Below, in pieces: positions 8,319 through 17,572 of a stretch of 64,000 bases of DNA (positions within the stretch are counted from its first letter, which is position 1; each line of letters starts with the position of its first letter). The notes beneath the pieces are model-generated. The model did not search any database and had not been told where the DNA came from. It saw nothing but the letters and a program-made list of their open reading frames with translations. Location of the stretch: contig CANKOT010000002.1 in NCBI GenBank assembly GCA_947484245.1, positions 1 through 64,000 of the forward strand, given 5' to 3'. This DNA is from Comamonadaceae bacterium. Lineage in GTDB: Bacteria; Pseudomonadota; Gammaproteobacteria; Burkholderiales; Burkholderiaceae. The position numbers were made by a program, and so were the translations under genes.

Positions 8319-9305
8319 ATGAGTTCTATTTTTTCGAAGTTGAAACAAGTTTGCTCTGTCACAGTGCTCGCTATGGCATTGCCCCTCACTGCCATGGCAC
8401 AAGCCTATCCCTCCAAGCCCATCAAAATGATTGTGCCGTTCCCAGCGGGCGGCACCACTGACATCGTGGCCCGCATCATTGCGCAAAAGATGACGGAGTC
8501 GATGGGGCAGCCCGTCACGGTAGACAACAGGGGCGGTGCGGGTGGCAACATCGGTGCAGACCTCATGGCCAAAGCGCCTCCCGATGGTTACACCATCATG
8601 ATGCACAACCTTTCCTTTCCATTGGCAGCGGTGGCTCAAGCGCTTGCAAACCGTTCCCCCTTCAATGTCGACACCGATTTTGCAGGTGTGTCCATTGCGG
8701 TTTATGTCCCCTTCATCTGGACATCCAGCCCATCCGTGCCAGCCAAAGATCTCAAAGAACTTGCCAACCTTTTGAAGAGCAACAAGTCTTTGCAATACAA
8801 CTACGGCTCTACGGGCCCAGGCTCCACCATGCACGTGCTGGGTGAAGCCTACAAAAAAGAAGCTGGCATCAGCATGGAGCACATTCCCTTCAAAGGTGCT
8901 GCGCCTCTCAAGCAAGAGCTTTTGGCAGGCAGGTTGCAAGTGGGCGGCGATCAGTTGTCTTCTTCTTTGGCTGAAGTCAAAGCCGGCACCTTGAAAGCTT
9001 TGGCCACAACAGCTTCCAAGCGCATTCCTGGTTTGCCTGATGTGCCCACCGTGAAGGAGTTGGGTTTCCCCAATTTGGAATTAGAAGGCTGGAATGGTGT
9101 GTTTGCTCCCGCCAAAACACCCAAAGACATCATTGACCGTTTGAACAAAGAAATCATTGCGGCAGTCAAGCACCCCGATGTGGTGAAGCGACTCAATGAT
9201 TTGGGCGCTGAAGGTGTAGGCTCTACACCTGCTGCGCAAGATGCCATGTTGCGCAAGCAAATGGATCAGTTTAGAGGCATCATCCGTGAGATGAAGCTCG
9301 ACTAA
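8319..9305 (+). CDS. Bug/TctC-family periplasmic solute-binding protein
   Basis: A 328 aa canonical Bug protein. A signal peptide ends near AMAQA, followed by YPSKPIKMIVPFPAGGTTD and the loop VDNRGGAGGNIGAD, both diagnostic of the family. The start at 8319 is fixed by AAGGAG seven bases before the ATG; an earlier ATG at 8247 overlaps the previous gene. It is 22 bases behind another Bug gene, so two different binding proteins are probably made from one operon with the CoA-transferase and dehydrogenase. Confidence 0.92.
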   Translation: MSSIFSKLKQVCSVTVLAMALPLTAMAQAYPSKPIKMIVPFPAGGTTDIVARIIAQKMTESMGQPVTVDNRGGAGGNIGADLMAKAPPDGYTIMMHNLSFPLAAVAQALANRSPFNVDTDFAGVSIAVYVPFIWTSSPSVPAKDLKELANLLKSNKSLQYNYGSTGPGSTMHVLGEAYKKEAGISMEHIPFKGAAPLKQELLAGRLQVGGDQLSSSLAEVKAGTLKALATTASKRIPGLPDVPTVKELGFPNLELEGWNGVFAPAKTPKDIIDRLNKEIIAAVKHPDVVKRLNDLGAEGVGSTPAAQDAMLRKQMDQFRGIIREMKLD

Positions 9306-9315
9306 GCTTTACATG

Positions 9316-9345
9316 CCAAGGCGTCACTTTGAGTGACCGCCTTGG
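9316..9345. terminator. Strong inverted repeat at convergent gene ends
   Basis: CCAAGGCG-TCACT and AGTGA-C-CGCCTTGG form a 13-pair stem with a three-base loop and one bulge, between the convergent Bug and reductase genes. It covers the stop codon of the reductase. There is no T-run on either side, so intrinsic termination is uncertain. Confidence 0.35.
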
Positions 9346-10217
9346 CCAAGCCACCATACTGGCAATTGTGTGCAGTCTTTGCCATCGAGGCCCGATTCAG
9401 CGGCTTGGTTGAACTTCTCCAGAGCAATGCTTGTCAAAGGCAACTCTCTGCGGTTTGTTTGGCCCAAAGCAAGCATGGTTCGCATGTCTTTGCGCATGGT
9501 GGCAACGTCCACCGTCACCGTGTCATTGTTCTGATGACCTAAGGCTTGCACCAGCAAGGGACCGCGCACCTTCAACATGTTGGGGCCGCCTGAACTCTCA
9601 GACAAAATGTCGACCACTCTTTGGGGATCGAGTTTGAGGTGATCAATCAAAGACAGTGCTTCGCCCAAGGTTTGCCAGTAAACCATCAGAGGCAAATTGA
9701 CGGCCATCTTCATGGTCGATCCGGCGCCGAAGGTGCCTACGTGTTCAACCCGTTTGCACATTTGGTCGAGCAAAGATTGAACCTTGGCCAGATCGGCTGC
9801 GGCACCTCCCACAAATCCCAGCAATTTACCTTCCTTGGCCGGGCCGATACTGCCACCCACGGGACACTCTAAATAGGCGGCACCTACGGCTTGCACTCGC
9901 AAAGCCAACTCAGGCGGTTTTGTGGGGCTGACGGTGCTCATGTCAATGAAGGTGACGTGTTTCACGGCGCCAGACAAAAGGCCGTCTGTGCCTGAATAGA
10001 CATCATCGATGGCCGCTTCGTTGGTGAGCAGTGTGATGACAGTGTCAACAGACTCAGCCAACAACTTGGGAGAGCTGGCCCATTGCGCGCCTGCACTGAG
10101 GAGTGCGCTGGCTTTGTCGGATGATCGATTCCACACAGTGACCGAATAGCCCAAACCCAACAAACGGGAACCAATGGCATTGCCCATTTTGCCAATTCCA
10201 GCGATACCAATTTTCAT
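9324..10217 (-). CDS. 3-hydroxyisobutyrate dehydrogenase-family reductase
   Basis: A 297 aa NAD(P)-dependent beta-hydroxyacid dehydrogenase. The Rossmann motif GIAGIGKMGNAIG starts at residue 4, the substrate-binding segment ECPVGGSIGPA is near 117, and the catalytic lysine is K170 in GSTMKMAVN. Candidate activities are 3-hydroxyisobutyrate, tartronate semialdehyde or glyoxylate/succinic semialdehyde reduction. The gene lies 49 bases downstream of a succinate-semialdehyde dehydrogenase on the same strand, which favours semialdehyde metabolism. Confidence 0.85.
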   Translation of the reverse strand: MKIGIAGIGKMGNAIGSRLLGLGYSVTVWNRSSDKASALLSAGAQWASSPKLLAESVDTVITLLTNEAAIDDVYSGTDGLLSGAVKHVTFIDMSTVSPTKPPELALRVQAVGAAYLECPVGGSIGPAKEGKLLGFVGGAAADLAKVQSLLDQMCKRVEHVGTFGAGSTMKMAVNLPLMVYWQTLGEALSLIDHLKLDPQRVVDILSESSGGPNMLKVRGPLLVQALGHQNNDTVTVDVATMRKDMRTMLALGQTNRRELPLTSIALEKFNQAAESGLDGKDCTQLPVWWLGQGGHSK

Positions 10218-10249
10218 TTAGCGCTCCATTGAAGGTGAGAAGGATTCAA

Positions 10250-10262
10250 AACAATTGGGGCA
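10250..10262. repeat. Degenerate remnant of the palindrome repeat end
   Basis: The gap between the reductase and succinate-semialdehyde dehydrogenase genes carries CAATTGGGGCAGA. It matches the outer end of the long palindromes except for one missing T. It is short and could be chance. Confidence 0.3.
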
Positions 10263-10266
10263 GAAT

Positions 10267-11745
10267 TTATTTCAGAATATCGCCCATGCACAAGTACTTC
10301 ATTTCGAGGTACTCTTCCATACCGTGGCGCGAGCCTTCGCGGCCCAAGCCCGATTGCTTCACGCCGCCAAAGGGGACATGCTCGGTAGCGATGATGCCCA
10401 CATTGATACCAACCATGCCGTATTCCAAACCTTCACTGACGCGGAAAATTCGGCCAACATCGCGGCTGTAAAAATAACTGGCCAAACCAAACTCTGTGTT
10501 GTTGGCGGCATCGATGGCTTCTTGTTCGGTTTTGAATTTGAAGACGGGTGCGAAGGGACCAAAGGTTTCCTCGCGTGCGCACAGCATGTCTGAAGTGGCG
10601 TTGCCAATCACGGTGGGTTCAAAGAACTGGCCATTCAAGGCCTTGCCGCCGGCCAACACCACGCCACCTTTGGCTTTGGCGTCTTCCACGTGGCGTGTGA
10701 CCTTCTCCAATGCGGCGGGCTCAATGAGCGGGCCTTGCACCACACCCTCTTCAAAGCCATTGCCCACTTTCAAAGCCTTCACTTTGGCTGCAAACTTTTG
10801 CACAAACGCGTCGTACACAGACTCTTGCACGTAGATGCGGTTGGCGCACACGCAGGTCTGGCCAGCATTGCGGTACTTGCTGGCCATGGCGCCTTCGACG
10901 GCGCTGTCGATGTCGGCATCGTCAAACACAATAAAGGGTGCATTGCCGCCTAGTTCGAGGGACAGTTTTTTCACTGTGGGTGCTGATTGCGCCATCAGAA
11001 TTCGGCCTACTTCGGTGCTGCCCGTGAAGCTGATGTGGCGAACAATGTCGCTTGAGCAGAACACTTTGCCTGCGGCAATGCTGTTGTCTGAATCGGCGGT
11101 GAGCATGTTGATGACGCCAGCAGGAATGCCAGCGCGAATGGCCAATTCGGCTGCTGCCAAAGCTGTGAGGGGTGTGAGTTCGGCAGGCTTGATGACCACG
11201 GTGCAGCCAGCCGCCAAAGCGGGAGCCACTTTGCGCGTGATCATGGCCAAGGGGAAGTTCCAAGGCGTGATGGCAGCACAAACACCGATAGGCTGCTTGA
11301 TGACCATCAGGCGACGGGTGTTGTCAAACTGGGGCAAGGTTTCGCCATTGACGCGTTTGGCTTCTTCGGCATACCACTCGACAAAGCTGGCACCGTACAT
11401 CACTTCACCTTTGGCTTCCGCATAAGGTTTGCCTTGCTCGGCGGTCATGAGGCGGCCCAAATCGTCGACGTTGGCCAACAGCAAGTCATACCACTTGCGA
11501 AGCAAGATGCTGCGCTCTTTGCTGGTCTTACCGCGCCAAGCGGGCAAGGCGGCATTGGCGGCTGCAATGGCAGCTTCTGCTTCTGGCGCGCCTAAATTGG
11601 CCACATCAGCCAATTTAGCCCCTGTTGCAGGATCATTCACATCAAAACGGCTTTGGCCTTTGACCCACTGGCCATTGATGAGGGCATCGGTCTTGAGAAG
11701 GCTGGGGTCTTTGAGCAGCGCCAAAGGTGAAGTTTTCATGTCCAT
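10267..11745 (-). CDS. gabD: NAD(P)-dependent succinate-semialdehyde dehydrogenase
   Basis: An aldehyde dehydrogenase of 492 aa that oxidises succinic semialdehyde (or a close relative such as glutarate semialdehyde) to the acid. E264 in LELGGNAPF and the nucleophile C298 in NAGQTCVC are the catalytic residues. ITPWNFPLAM marks the cofactor site. The ATG at 11745 is chosen because AAGGAG sits six bases upstream; a longer frame to 11802 has no ribosome site. It precedes the hydroxyacid-dehydrogenase-family reductase in the same direction. Confidence 0.9.
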   Translation of the reverse strand: MDMKTSPLALLKDPSLLKTDALINGQWVKGQSRFDVNDPATGAKLADVANLGAPEAEAAIAAANAALPAWRGKTSKERSILLRKWYDLLLANVDDLGRLMTAEQGKPYAEAKGEVMYGASFVEWYAEEAKRVNGETLPQFDNTRRLMVIKQPIGVCAAITPWNFPLAMITRKVAPALAAGCTVVIKPAELTPLTALAAAELAIRAGIPAGVINMLTADSDNSIAAGKVFCSSDIVRHISFTGSTEVGRILMAQSAPTVKKLSLELGGNAPFIVFDDADIDSAVEGAMASKYRNAGQTCVCANRIYVQESVYDAFVQKFAAKVKALKVGNGFEEGVVQGPLIEPAALEKVTRHVEDAKAKGGVVLAGGKALNGQFFEPTVIGNATSDMLCAREETFGPFAPVFKFKTEQEAIDAANNTEFGLASYFYSRDVGRIFRVSEGLEYGMVGINVGIIATEHVPFGGVKQSGLGREGSRHGMEEYLEMKYLCMGDILK

Positions 11746-11805
11746 GAGGGTCTCCTTGATGGGAATCTGTTGTTGGGTAGGCCTATTTTGCACTTGCCGC
11801 AATCT

Positions 11806-11811
11806 TATAAT
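11806..11811 (+). promoter_or_regulatory. Candidate -10 box for alaS
   Basis: A perfect TATAAT 44 bases before the alaS ATG, in the divergent gap with gabD. No good -35 hexamer is found at 16-18 bases. Confidence 0.4.
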
Positions 11812-11854
11812 GGAAAGTTGAGCCCCGTTTGGCTTTCACAAAGATACCCCTGCC

Positions 11855-14479
11855 ATGAGCACACCTGTCATTTCTGTTGCTGATATTCGCAAAACCTTCC
11901 TCGACTTTTTTGCGTCCAAAGGTCACACCGTGGTGTCTTCCAGCCCTTTGGTGCCTGGCAACGATCCCACTTTGATGTTCACTAACTCAGGCATGGTTCA
12001 GTTCAAGGACGTGTTCCTGGGCACGGACAAGCGAAGTTATGTGCGCGCAGCCTCGGTTCAAGCCTGTTTGCGCGCTGGCGGCAAACACAACGATTTGGAA
12101 AACGTGGGTTACACCGCGCGCCACCACACCTTCTTTGAAATGTTGGGCAATTGGAGTTTTGGCGACTATTTCAAACGCGACAGTTTGAAGTGGGCTTTTG
12201 AATTGCTCACGCAAGTTTACAAATTGCCTGCCGACAAATTGTGGGCTACGGTCTACATTGAAGATGACGAAGCCTACGACATCTGGACCAAAGAAATTGG
12301 CCTGCCCCCCGAGCGCGTGGTACGCATTGGTGACAACAAAGGCGGACGCTACATGTCCGACAATTTCTGGATGATGGCCGACACTGGCCCTTGTGGTCCT
12401 TGCTCTGAAATTTTTTACGACCACGGCCCCGAAGTGGCCGGCGGCCCTCCTGGCAGCCCCGAGCAAGACGGCGATCGTTACATTGAAATTTGGAACAACG
12501 TGTTCATGCAGTTCGACATGCAGCCCGACGGCAGCTTGAATAACTTGCCAGCACCCTGTGTCGATACCGGCATGGGCCTTGAGCGTTTGGCCGCCATTTT
12601 GCAACACGTGCACAGCAACTACGAGATCGATATTTTTGATGCTTTGATCAAAGCAGCATCGCGGGAAACGGGCTGTACAGATTTGCAAAACAAATCATTG
12701 CGCGTCATTGCCGACCACATTCGCGCTACGGCCTTTTTGGTCAGCGATGGCGTCGTGCCTAGCAACGAAGGCCGTGGTTATGTTCAGCGCCGCATCGTTC
12801 GCCGCGCTATTCGTCATGGTTATAAGCTGGGTCAAAAAACGCCGTTCTTCCACAAGCTGGTGCCTGACCTTGTGAAGTTGATGGGCGCTGCATACCCCAG
12901 CTTGGCATCGCAAGAAAAACGCATCACCGACATCTTGAAGGCCGAAGAAGAGCGCTTCTTTGAAACCCTTGAAGTGGGCATGCAAATTTTGGATTCAGCC
13001 CTCGAAGGTGGCGTTAAAGTGTTGTCGGGTGATGTGGCCTTCAAATTGCACGACACCTATGGCTTCCCTTTGGACTTGTCAGCAGACGTTTGCCGCGAGC
13101 GCGATTTGAGCGTGGACGAAGCAGGCTTTGCGGCTGCTATGGAACGCCAAAAATCCCAAGCTCGTGCGGCTGGCAAATTCAAAATGGACCGCGCACTGGA
13201 ATACACAGGTGCTGGCAACACCTTCGTGGGTTACGACGAATTCCAAGCCACCGCCAAGGTGTTGGCGCTGTATGTGGATGGCACGCCAGCCACAGAACTC
13301 AAGGCCGGTCAAAACGGCGTGGTGGTGTTGGACACCACACCTTTTTATGCAGAGTCGGGCGGCCAAGTTGGCGACCAAGGTTTGTTGCAAACAGCTGGCG
13401 CTTGGTTTGACGTTGAAGACACATTGAAAATCAAAGCCGATGTGTTTGGCCATCATGGTGTTCTGTCTCAAGGCAGCCTCAAGTTGGGCGATGCTGTACA
13501 GGCGCAGGTCAATACAGAAATGCGAACAGCCACTGTTCGCAATCACTCGGCCACCCACTTGATGCATAAAGCTTTGCGCGAAGTGTTGGGCGACCACGTG
13601 CAACAAAAAGGCTCCTTGGTAAATGCCGAGCGCACTCGTTTCGACTTTGCGCACAACGCCCCCATCACGGATGAACAAATCTTGGCCATTGAAGCCAAAG
13701 TGAATCAAGAAATTTGGGCGAACCCCGCTACGCAAGCGCGCGTGATGGACATTGAGTCTGCGCAAAAAACGGGCGCCATGATGTTGTTTGGCGAGAAGTA
13801 CGGCGAGACCGTGCGCGTGCTCGACATTGGCACCAGTCGTGAACTGTGCGGTGGCGTTCACGTGAATCGCACAGGTGACATTGGCTTGTTCAAAGTGGTG
13901 GCCGAAAGTGGCGTGGCTGCTGGCGTGCGCCGCATTGAGGCTGTGACCGGCGGCAATGCATTGGCGTACTTGCAATCTTTGGAGGCTACCGTATCTAAGG
14001 CTGCAGGTAGCTTGAAAGCATCACCTGCTGAATTGAACAGCCGCATTGCCCAAGTCTTGGACCAAGTGAAATCTTTGGAAAAAGAAATGGCGGCGCTCAA
14101 AGGCAAATTGGCTTCGTCACAAGGTGATGAACTCATGACGCAAGCGGCTGATGTGAAGGGCGTCAAAGTGCTGGCCGCATTGTTGCCTGGCGCAGATGCC
14201 AAAACATTGCGCAACACCATGGACAAGTTGAAGGACAAGCTGAAATCAGCCGTCATTGTGTTGGCCGCTGTCGAGGGCGACAAAGTTCAATTGGCGGCAG
14301 GCGTCACTTCTGACACTACCGGCAAAGTGAAAGCGGGCGAGTTGGTCAATTTTGTGGCCCAGCAAGTGGGTGGCAAGGGTGGCGGCAAGCCTGATATGGC
14401 CATGGCGGGTGGTGCCGATGCCACCACCCTGAATGCGGCATTGGCAAGCGTGCAGGCGTGGGTGGCTGAGCGTTTGTAA
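11855..14479 (+). CDS. alaS: Alanyl-tRNA synthetase
   Basis: Charges tRNA-Ala and clears mischarged Ser/Gly-tRNA-Ala. At 874 aa it has the full set of domains: class II catalytic core (residues 1-250 or so), tRNA recognition, an editing domain with [11 protein letters not shown] near residue 566 and the second zinc-binding CGGVH near 667, and a C-terminal coiled-coil/DHHA1 region with a glycine-rich GGKGGGKPD end. The ATG at 11855 is preceded by a short leader. It converges with the toxin-antitoxin pair. Confidence 0.98.
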   Translation: MSTPVISVADIRKTFLDFFASKGHTVVSSSPLVPGNDPTLMFTNSGMVQFKDVFLGTDKRSYVRAASVQACLRAGGKHNDLENVGYTARHHTFFEMLGNWSFGDYFKRDSLKWAFELLTQVYKLPADKLWATVYIEDDEAYDIWTKEIGLPPERVVRIGDNKGGRYMSDNFWMMADTGPCGPCSEIFYDHGPEVAGGPPGSPEQDGDRYIEIWNNVFMQFDMQPDGSLNNLPAPCVDTGMGLERLAAILQHVHSNYEIDIFDALIKAASRETGCTDLQNKSLRVIADHIRATAFLVSDGVVPSNEGRGYVQRRIVRRAIRHGYKLGQKTPFFHKLVPDLVKLMGAAYPSLASQEKRITDILKAEEERFFETLEVGMQILDSALEGGVKVLSGDVAFKLHDTYGFPLDLSADVCRERDLSVDEAGFAAAMERQKSQARAAGKFKMDRALEYTGAGNTFVGYDEFQATAKVLALYVDGTPATELKAGQNGVVVLDTTPFYAESGGQVGDQGLLQTAGAWFDVEDTLKIKADVFGHHGVLSQGSLKLGDAVQAQVNTEMRTATVRNHSATHLMHKALREVLGDHVQQKGSLVNAERTRFDFAHNAPITDEQILAIEAKVNQEIWANPATQARVMDIESAQKTGAMMLFGEKYGETVRVLDIGTSRELCGGVHVNRTGDIGLFKVVAESGVAAGVRRIEAVTGGNALAYLQSLEATVSKAAGSLKASPAELNSRIAQVLDQVKSLEKEMAALKGKLASSQGDELMTQAADVKGVKVLAALLPGADAKTLRNTMDKLKDKLKSAVIVLAAVEGDKVQLAAGVTSDTTGKVKAGELVNFVAQQVGGKGGGKPDMAMAGGADATTLNAALASVQAWVAERL

Positions 14480-14490
14480 ATTGCTGAGTA

Positions 14491-14922
14491 CTATGTGATC
14501 GCATTTTGAAATCGATCAAAGAAAATTGAGGGCGATAAAATTTCGATGCCCTCAAACGCTTGAATATTTTTCAAGTCTGGATCGCCCGAAATGATGATGC
14601 TCGATTGCGAGTCAACTGCTAGTTCCAGGAACTTATTGTCGGTTTGATCGCGACTGTATTGGATCTGTGCAATTGATTCAAACCGTTTGATGGATTGTGC
14701 AATTTGGATCAGGTGCTTTAGGCGTCCATCTTTCTCAAAATAGCGGTCGAATTTCTGGCGCGCAATTCTTGTTTCAAGTTCATGCCAAGTGGCCTCGTTT
14801 TGTGCAATGACAAAACGCTCAACTGCTATGGCAAGTACTTGGGCAGACTTAGAATGTGGCAATAAACCTGCGCTGATCAATACATTGGTGTCAATGACGA
14901 TGTAGGCAGGTTTACTTTTCAT
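14491..14922 (-). CDS. PIN-domain toxin of a toxin-antitoxin pair
   Basis: A 143 aa PIN-fold ribonuclease-like protein of the 'putative TA toxin, PIN family' group. The first acidic residue is D11 in VIDTNVLISAG. Further acidic positions lie in the centre (DKFLELAVDS) and in IISGDPDLKN near the C-terminus, which would coordinate Mg2+. The expected role is cleavage of RNA when the antitoxin is lost; the RNA target is unknown. Its start overlaps the antitoxin gene by 11 bases, so it is co-translated. Confidence 0.85.
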   Translation of the reverse strand: MKSKPAYIVIDTNVLISAGLLPHSKSAQVLAIAVERFVIAQNEATWHELETRIARQKFDRYFEKDGRLKHLIQIAQSIKRFESIAQIQYSRDQTDNKFLELAVDSQSSIIISGDPDLKNIQAFEGIEILSPSIFFDRFQNAIT

Positions 14923-15217
14923 TCAGCATTCGCGCAATATCTGCTTCGTTCAGACCATCTTGTTCGGCTTGATTGCTCATTTTTGAAAGATGTTGGCGCA
15001 TCGCATCTGACGCATCTTTTCCGCGAAGCGCGTAGTTCTCACTGATCAGTTCAGCAACATGCAAGGGAATGGTTTGTGTAACGGCTTTGTAGTCCTCATA
15101 TGAGAGAACAACAGCAACTGGGCGGCCGCGCCTGGTCACCGCGACTGGCTGGCGTTGTGAAGTATCGATAAGGGTGCCGAACTGATTTTGTGCAGCAAGT
15201 GAAGTCATTGTGAGCAT
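14912..15217 (-). CDS. Phd/YefM-like antitoxin
   Basis: A 101 aa antitoxin. The N-terminal half (TSLAAQNQFGTLID...PVAVTRRGRPVAVVLSYEDY) has the Phd/YefM DNA-binding pattern, and the acidic C-terminal tail should wrap the PIN toxin. The ATG at 15217 is chosen over a longer frame to 15289 because the promoter and operator-like repeat lie between them, and AAGGG precedes the ATG. Transcription is probably repressed by the antitoxin-toxin complex at the inverted repeat covering the -10 box. Confidence 0.8.
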   Translation of the reverse strand: MLTMTSLAAQNQFGTLIDTSQRQPVAVTRRGRPVAVVLSYEDYKAVTQTIPLHVAELISENYALRGKDASDAMRQHLSKMSNQAEQDGLNEADIARMLNEK

Positions 15218-15239
15218 GAAAAAGCCCTTTAAATGGATG

Positions 15240-15276
15240 TAACAGCTATTATGGCTGTTAGATGCGTTCAGGCCAA
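15240..15276 (-). promoter_or_regulatory. Promoter and operator of the toxin-antitoxin pair
   Basis: On the minus strand TTGGCC (15271-15276), a 17-base spacer and CATAAT (15248-15253) form a promoter. The -10 box sits inside the inverted repeat TAACAGC-N7-GCTGTTA (15240-15260). An operator covering the -10 is the usual arrangement for antitoxin autorepression. Confidence 0.65.
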
Positions 15277-15378
15277 GAATAATCCGCACACATGATGGAC
15301 TTGTTCACCAACATTTCTCGGCCAAGATTTGCTCGAAGCCTTCATTTCGAGGGTAATCCGCACTGTGCTTTACTTTAT

Positions 15379-15392
15379 TTTTATGCATAAAA
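15379..15392. promoter_or_regulatory. Palindrome at the GntR gene start, candidate operator
   Basis: TTTTATGCATAAAA is a perfect 14-base palindrome directly upstream of the ATG at 15401. Its position suggests autoregulation by the GntR protein; binding is inferred. Confidence 0.4.
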
Positions 15393-15400
15393 TTCAATTT

Positions 15401-16087
15401 ATGGATAAAAATCAAAATCCCACGGCCATCGAAATTGCCCTCACCTCGCTTCGGCAAGATGTTTTGTCATTGGCTTATTTGCCTGGCACAAAGCTGAAAG
15501 TAGAGCATTTGCAGCAGACCTATGGCTTGTCATCTAGCCCGATCAGAGAGGCGCTGAACAGGCTTGCCGAGGAAGGCTTGGTGCGCTCTGACGATCGCAA
15601 AGGTTTTCGTGTGGCATTGGTTTCTGATGTTGATCTGCAAGACATCACCAGCATGCGTTTGCTAATTGATCTGCCCACCTTAGAGCAGTCTATGAAGAAT
15701 GGCGATGACGATTGGGAGGCGCAAGTCATTGCCAGTTTCCACGTGCTTGAAAAACTTGAAAGCAGGTTGCCAGAAGGCCCCGTGGTCTTGAATGCTGAAT
15801 GGAGTGCACTTCACCGTGCTTTTCATGCTGCCATGATGAGTGCTTGTCCTTCAGAGCGAATGGTGTTGAGCAGCAGCAGTCTGTTTGACCAAGCAGAAAG
15901 GTACCGCCACATCTCAGCGCGCTACAGGACTGTGATCAAACGCAAAAGCGAAGAGCACAAAGTTTTGATGCGTGCTGTCCTGAAACGGGATATTGCCACC
16001 GCACAAGAGCTTCACCAAGAACATGTCTTGAGTACGCAAAAAAATGCTCTTAAAGCTTTGGCGCAGTGGCATCAAGATACGCATTGA
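15401..16087 (+). CDS. GntR-family (FadR/FCD-type) transcriptional regulator
   Basis: A 228 aa regulator with an N-terminal winged helix (residues 10-75; SSSPIREALNRLAEEGLV is the recognition region) and a C-terminal all-helical ligand domain of the FCD type. It probably controls the catabolic genes that follow on the same strand. The start is uncertain: ATGs at 15383 and 15401 both lack a good ribosome site. The later one is preferred because the earlier one lies inside a palindrome that looks like an operator. Confidence 0.85.
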   Translation: MDKNQNPTAIEIALTSLRQDVLSLAYLPGTKLKVEHLQQTYGLSSSPIREALNRLAEEGLVRSDDRKGFRVALVSDVDLQDITSMRLLIDLPTLEQSMKNGDDDWEAQVIASFHVLEKLESRLPEGPVVLNAEWSALHRAFHAAMMSACPSERMVLSSSSLFDQAERYRHISARYRTVIKRKSEEHKVLMRAVLKRDIATAQELHQEHVLSTQKNALKALAQWHQDTH

Positions 16088-16102
16088 TATTTGGAGGCCT
16101 GT

Positions 16103-16636
16103 ATGCTGAAAGTAAGTCGACCCACTCTGTCTCATTTTGGCGTTTATGCCACCGATGTCGACAAGATGGTGCATTTTTATAAAACTGTTTTTGGTTTGGT
16201 CGAAACAGACCGAGGTGTGGGCAAAACATTCAAAGCACCTTTGGTGTTTTTGAGTGCCAGCCCCGATCAACATCACCAACTGGTCATTGCAGGAGGTCGG
16301 CCGGCCGATGCAACCTTTAGCACTGTGATGCAGTTGTCTTTTGCAGTGCCCTCTATTCAGCATTTAAGAGATTTGAAAAAGTCTGCAGAAGCACTTGGTG
16401 CAAGTCGAATTTTGCCTTTGAACCATGGCAATGCATTGTCTGTTTACTTTGCAGACCCAGAAGGCAATACGGTTGAGATTTACATCGACATGCCTTTCTA
16501 TATTTCTCAGCCTCACGGAGATCCCTTAGATCTGACCAAGGACGACGAAACACTGCTGCGTGAAACAGAAGCCATCTGCAGAAGCGACCCCACCTTCAAA
16601 CTCATTGAAGACTGGCAAGCTGCCACATTCAAATAA
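16103..16636 (+). CDS. VOC-superfamily (glyoxalase/extradiol-dioxygenase-like) protein
   Basis: A 177 aa vicinal-oxygen-chelate protein. The N-terminal SHFGVYATDVDKMVHFY and the VEIYIDMP near residue 131 carry the His and Glu positions that usually bind a divalent metal. The ATG at 16103 has GGAGG six bases upstream. It follows the GntR gene by 15 bases and precedes an FAH-family hydrolase, a pairing seen in ring-cleavage and degradation pathways. The reaction is unknown; a dioxygenase, an isomerase or an epimerase are possible. Confidence 0.75.
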   Translation: MLKVSRPTLSHFGVYATDVDKMVHFYKTVFGLVETDRGVGKTFKAPLVFLSASPDQHHQLVIAGGRPADATFSTVMQLSFAVPSIQHLRDLKKSAEALGASRILPLNHGNALSVYFADPEGNTVEIYIDMPFYISQPHGDPLDLTKDDETLLRETEAICRSDPTFKLIEDWQAATFK

Positions 16637-16663
16637 CCCTTTTCATTCATTAAGAGAATCAAC

Positions 16664-17530
16664 ATGAAATTACTTTCTTTCATTGGCGCAAATGGGCCCA
16701 CATGGGGTGCCGTGCTTGGGCAAGACGATGTGATCGACCTGGGCAAAGAAATGCCCCAGTTTGCCAATTTGGCGGCCTACATTGGATCGGGTGAATATCT
16801 CAAAGCCAAAGACCACGTGGCTGGCAAAAAACCATCAGCCAAATTGAGTGAGGTTACTTTCTTGCCAGTCATTCCTGAGCCAGAAAAAATCATTTGCGCT
16901 GTGCGCAATTACATGGACCACCACCAAGAGGTTCTGGCAGCAGGCATGCACAGAGAACTGTCTGAAGAGCCGCCCATTTTCTTGCGTGTCTGGCGCTCTC
17001 AAGTGGCACACAATCAAGGCATTGTGTGCCCCGATGTTTCAAATAGTTTAGATTGGGAAGGCGAGTTGGCGGTCATCATTGGCAAGCCTGGTCGCTTTAT
17101 CAAAGAAGAAAATGCGTTCGATCATGTGGCCGGCTACTCTTGCTACAACGACGGCAGCATTCGCGAATGGCAATTCCACGCTAAGCAAATTGCGTCGGGC
17201 AAAAACTTTGAGTCCACAGGTGGCTTTGGTCCTTGGATGGTCACAGCGGATGAAATCAAGCCCAATCAAGAACTGAAGTTGATCACGCGTTTGAATGGTG
17301 TGGTGGAGCAGTCTAGTCACACGGGGCACATGATTTTCCCCATCGCCAAGTTAATCAGCTATGCCTCCACCATTTTCACGTTGATGCCTGGAGATGTCAT
17401 TGCAACAGGCACACCTGCGGGCGTGGGTTGGAGCCGCAAGCCACCTAAGTTTATGAAGCCTGGAGACGTGTGTGAAGTTGAAATTGAGCACATTGGCACC
17501 TTGGTGAACAAGATCGTCGCGCAGCATTAA
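16664..17530 (+). CDS. Fumarylacetoacetate hydrolase-family protein
   Basis: A 288 aa FAH-fold enzyme. Conserved pieces include DWEGELAVIIGK near residue 126, GYSCYNDGS near 154 and GDVIATGTPAGVGWSR near 240, which together hold the acidic metal ligands. Members cleave or hydrate/decarboxylate beta-diketo or 2-oxo-enoic acids. It is 27 bases behind the VOC gene and in front of an MDR oxidoreductase, so it probably acts on the product of the same pathway. A paralogue lies at 58650-59495. Confidence 0.85.
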   Translation: MKLLSFIGANGPTWGAVLGQDDVIDLGKEMPQFANLAAYIGSGEYLKAKDHVAGKKPSAKLSEVTFLPVIPEPEKIICAVRNYMDHHQEVLAAGMHRELSEEPPIFLRVWRSQVAHNQGIVCPDVSNSLDWEGELAVIIGKPGRFIKEENAFDHVAGYSCYNDGSIREWQFHAKQIASGKNFESTGGFGPWMVTADEIKPNQELKLITRLNGVVEQSSHTGHMIFPIAKLISYASTIFTLMPGDVIATGTPAGVGWSRKPPKFMKPGDVCEVEIEHIGTLVNKIVAQH

Positions 17531-17572
17531 AGGCAAAGCGGGTCCTTAAGCTTCAATTCAAGTCGACACTTT

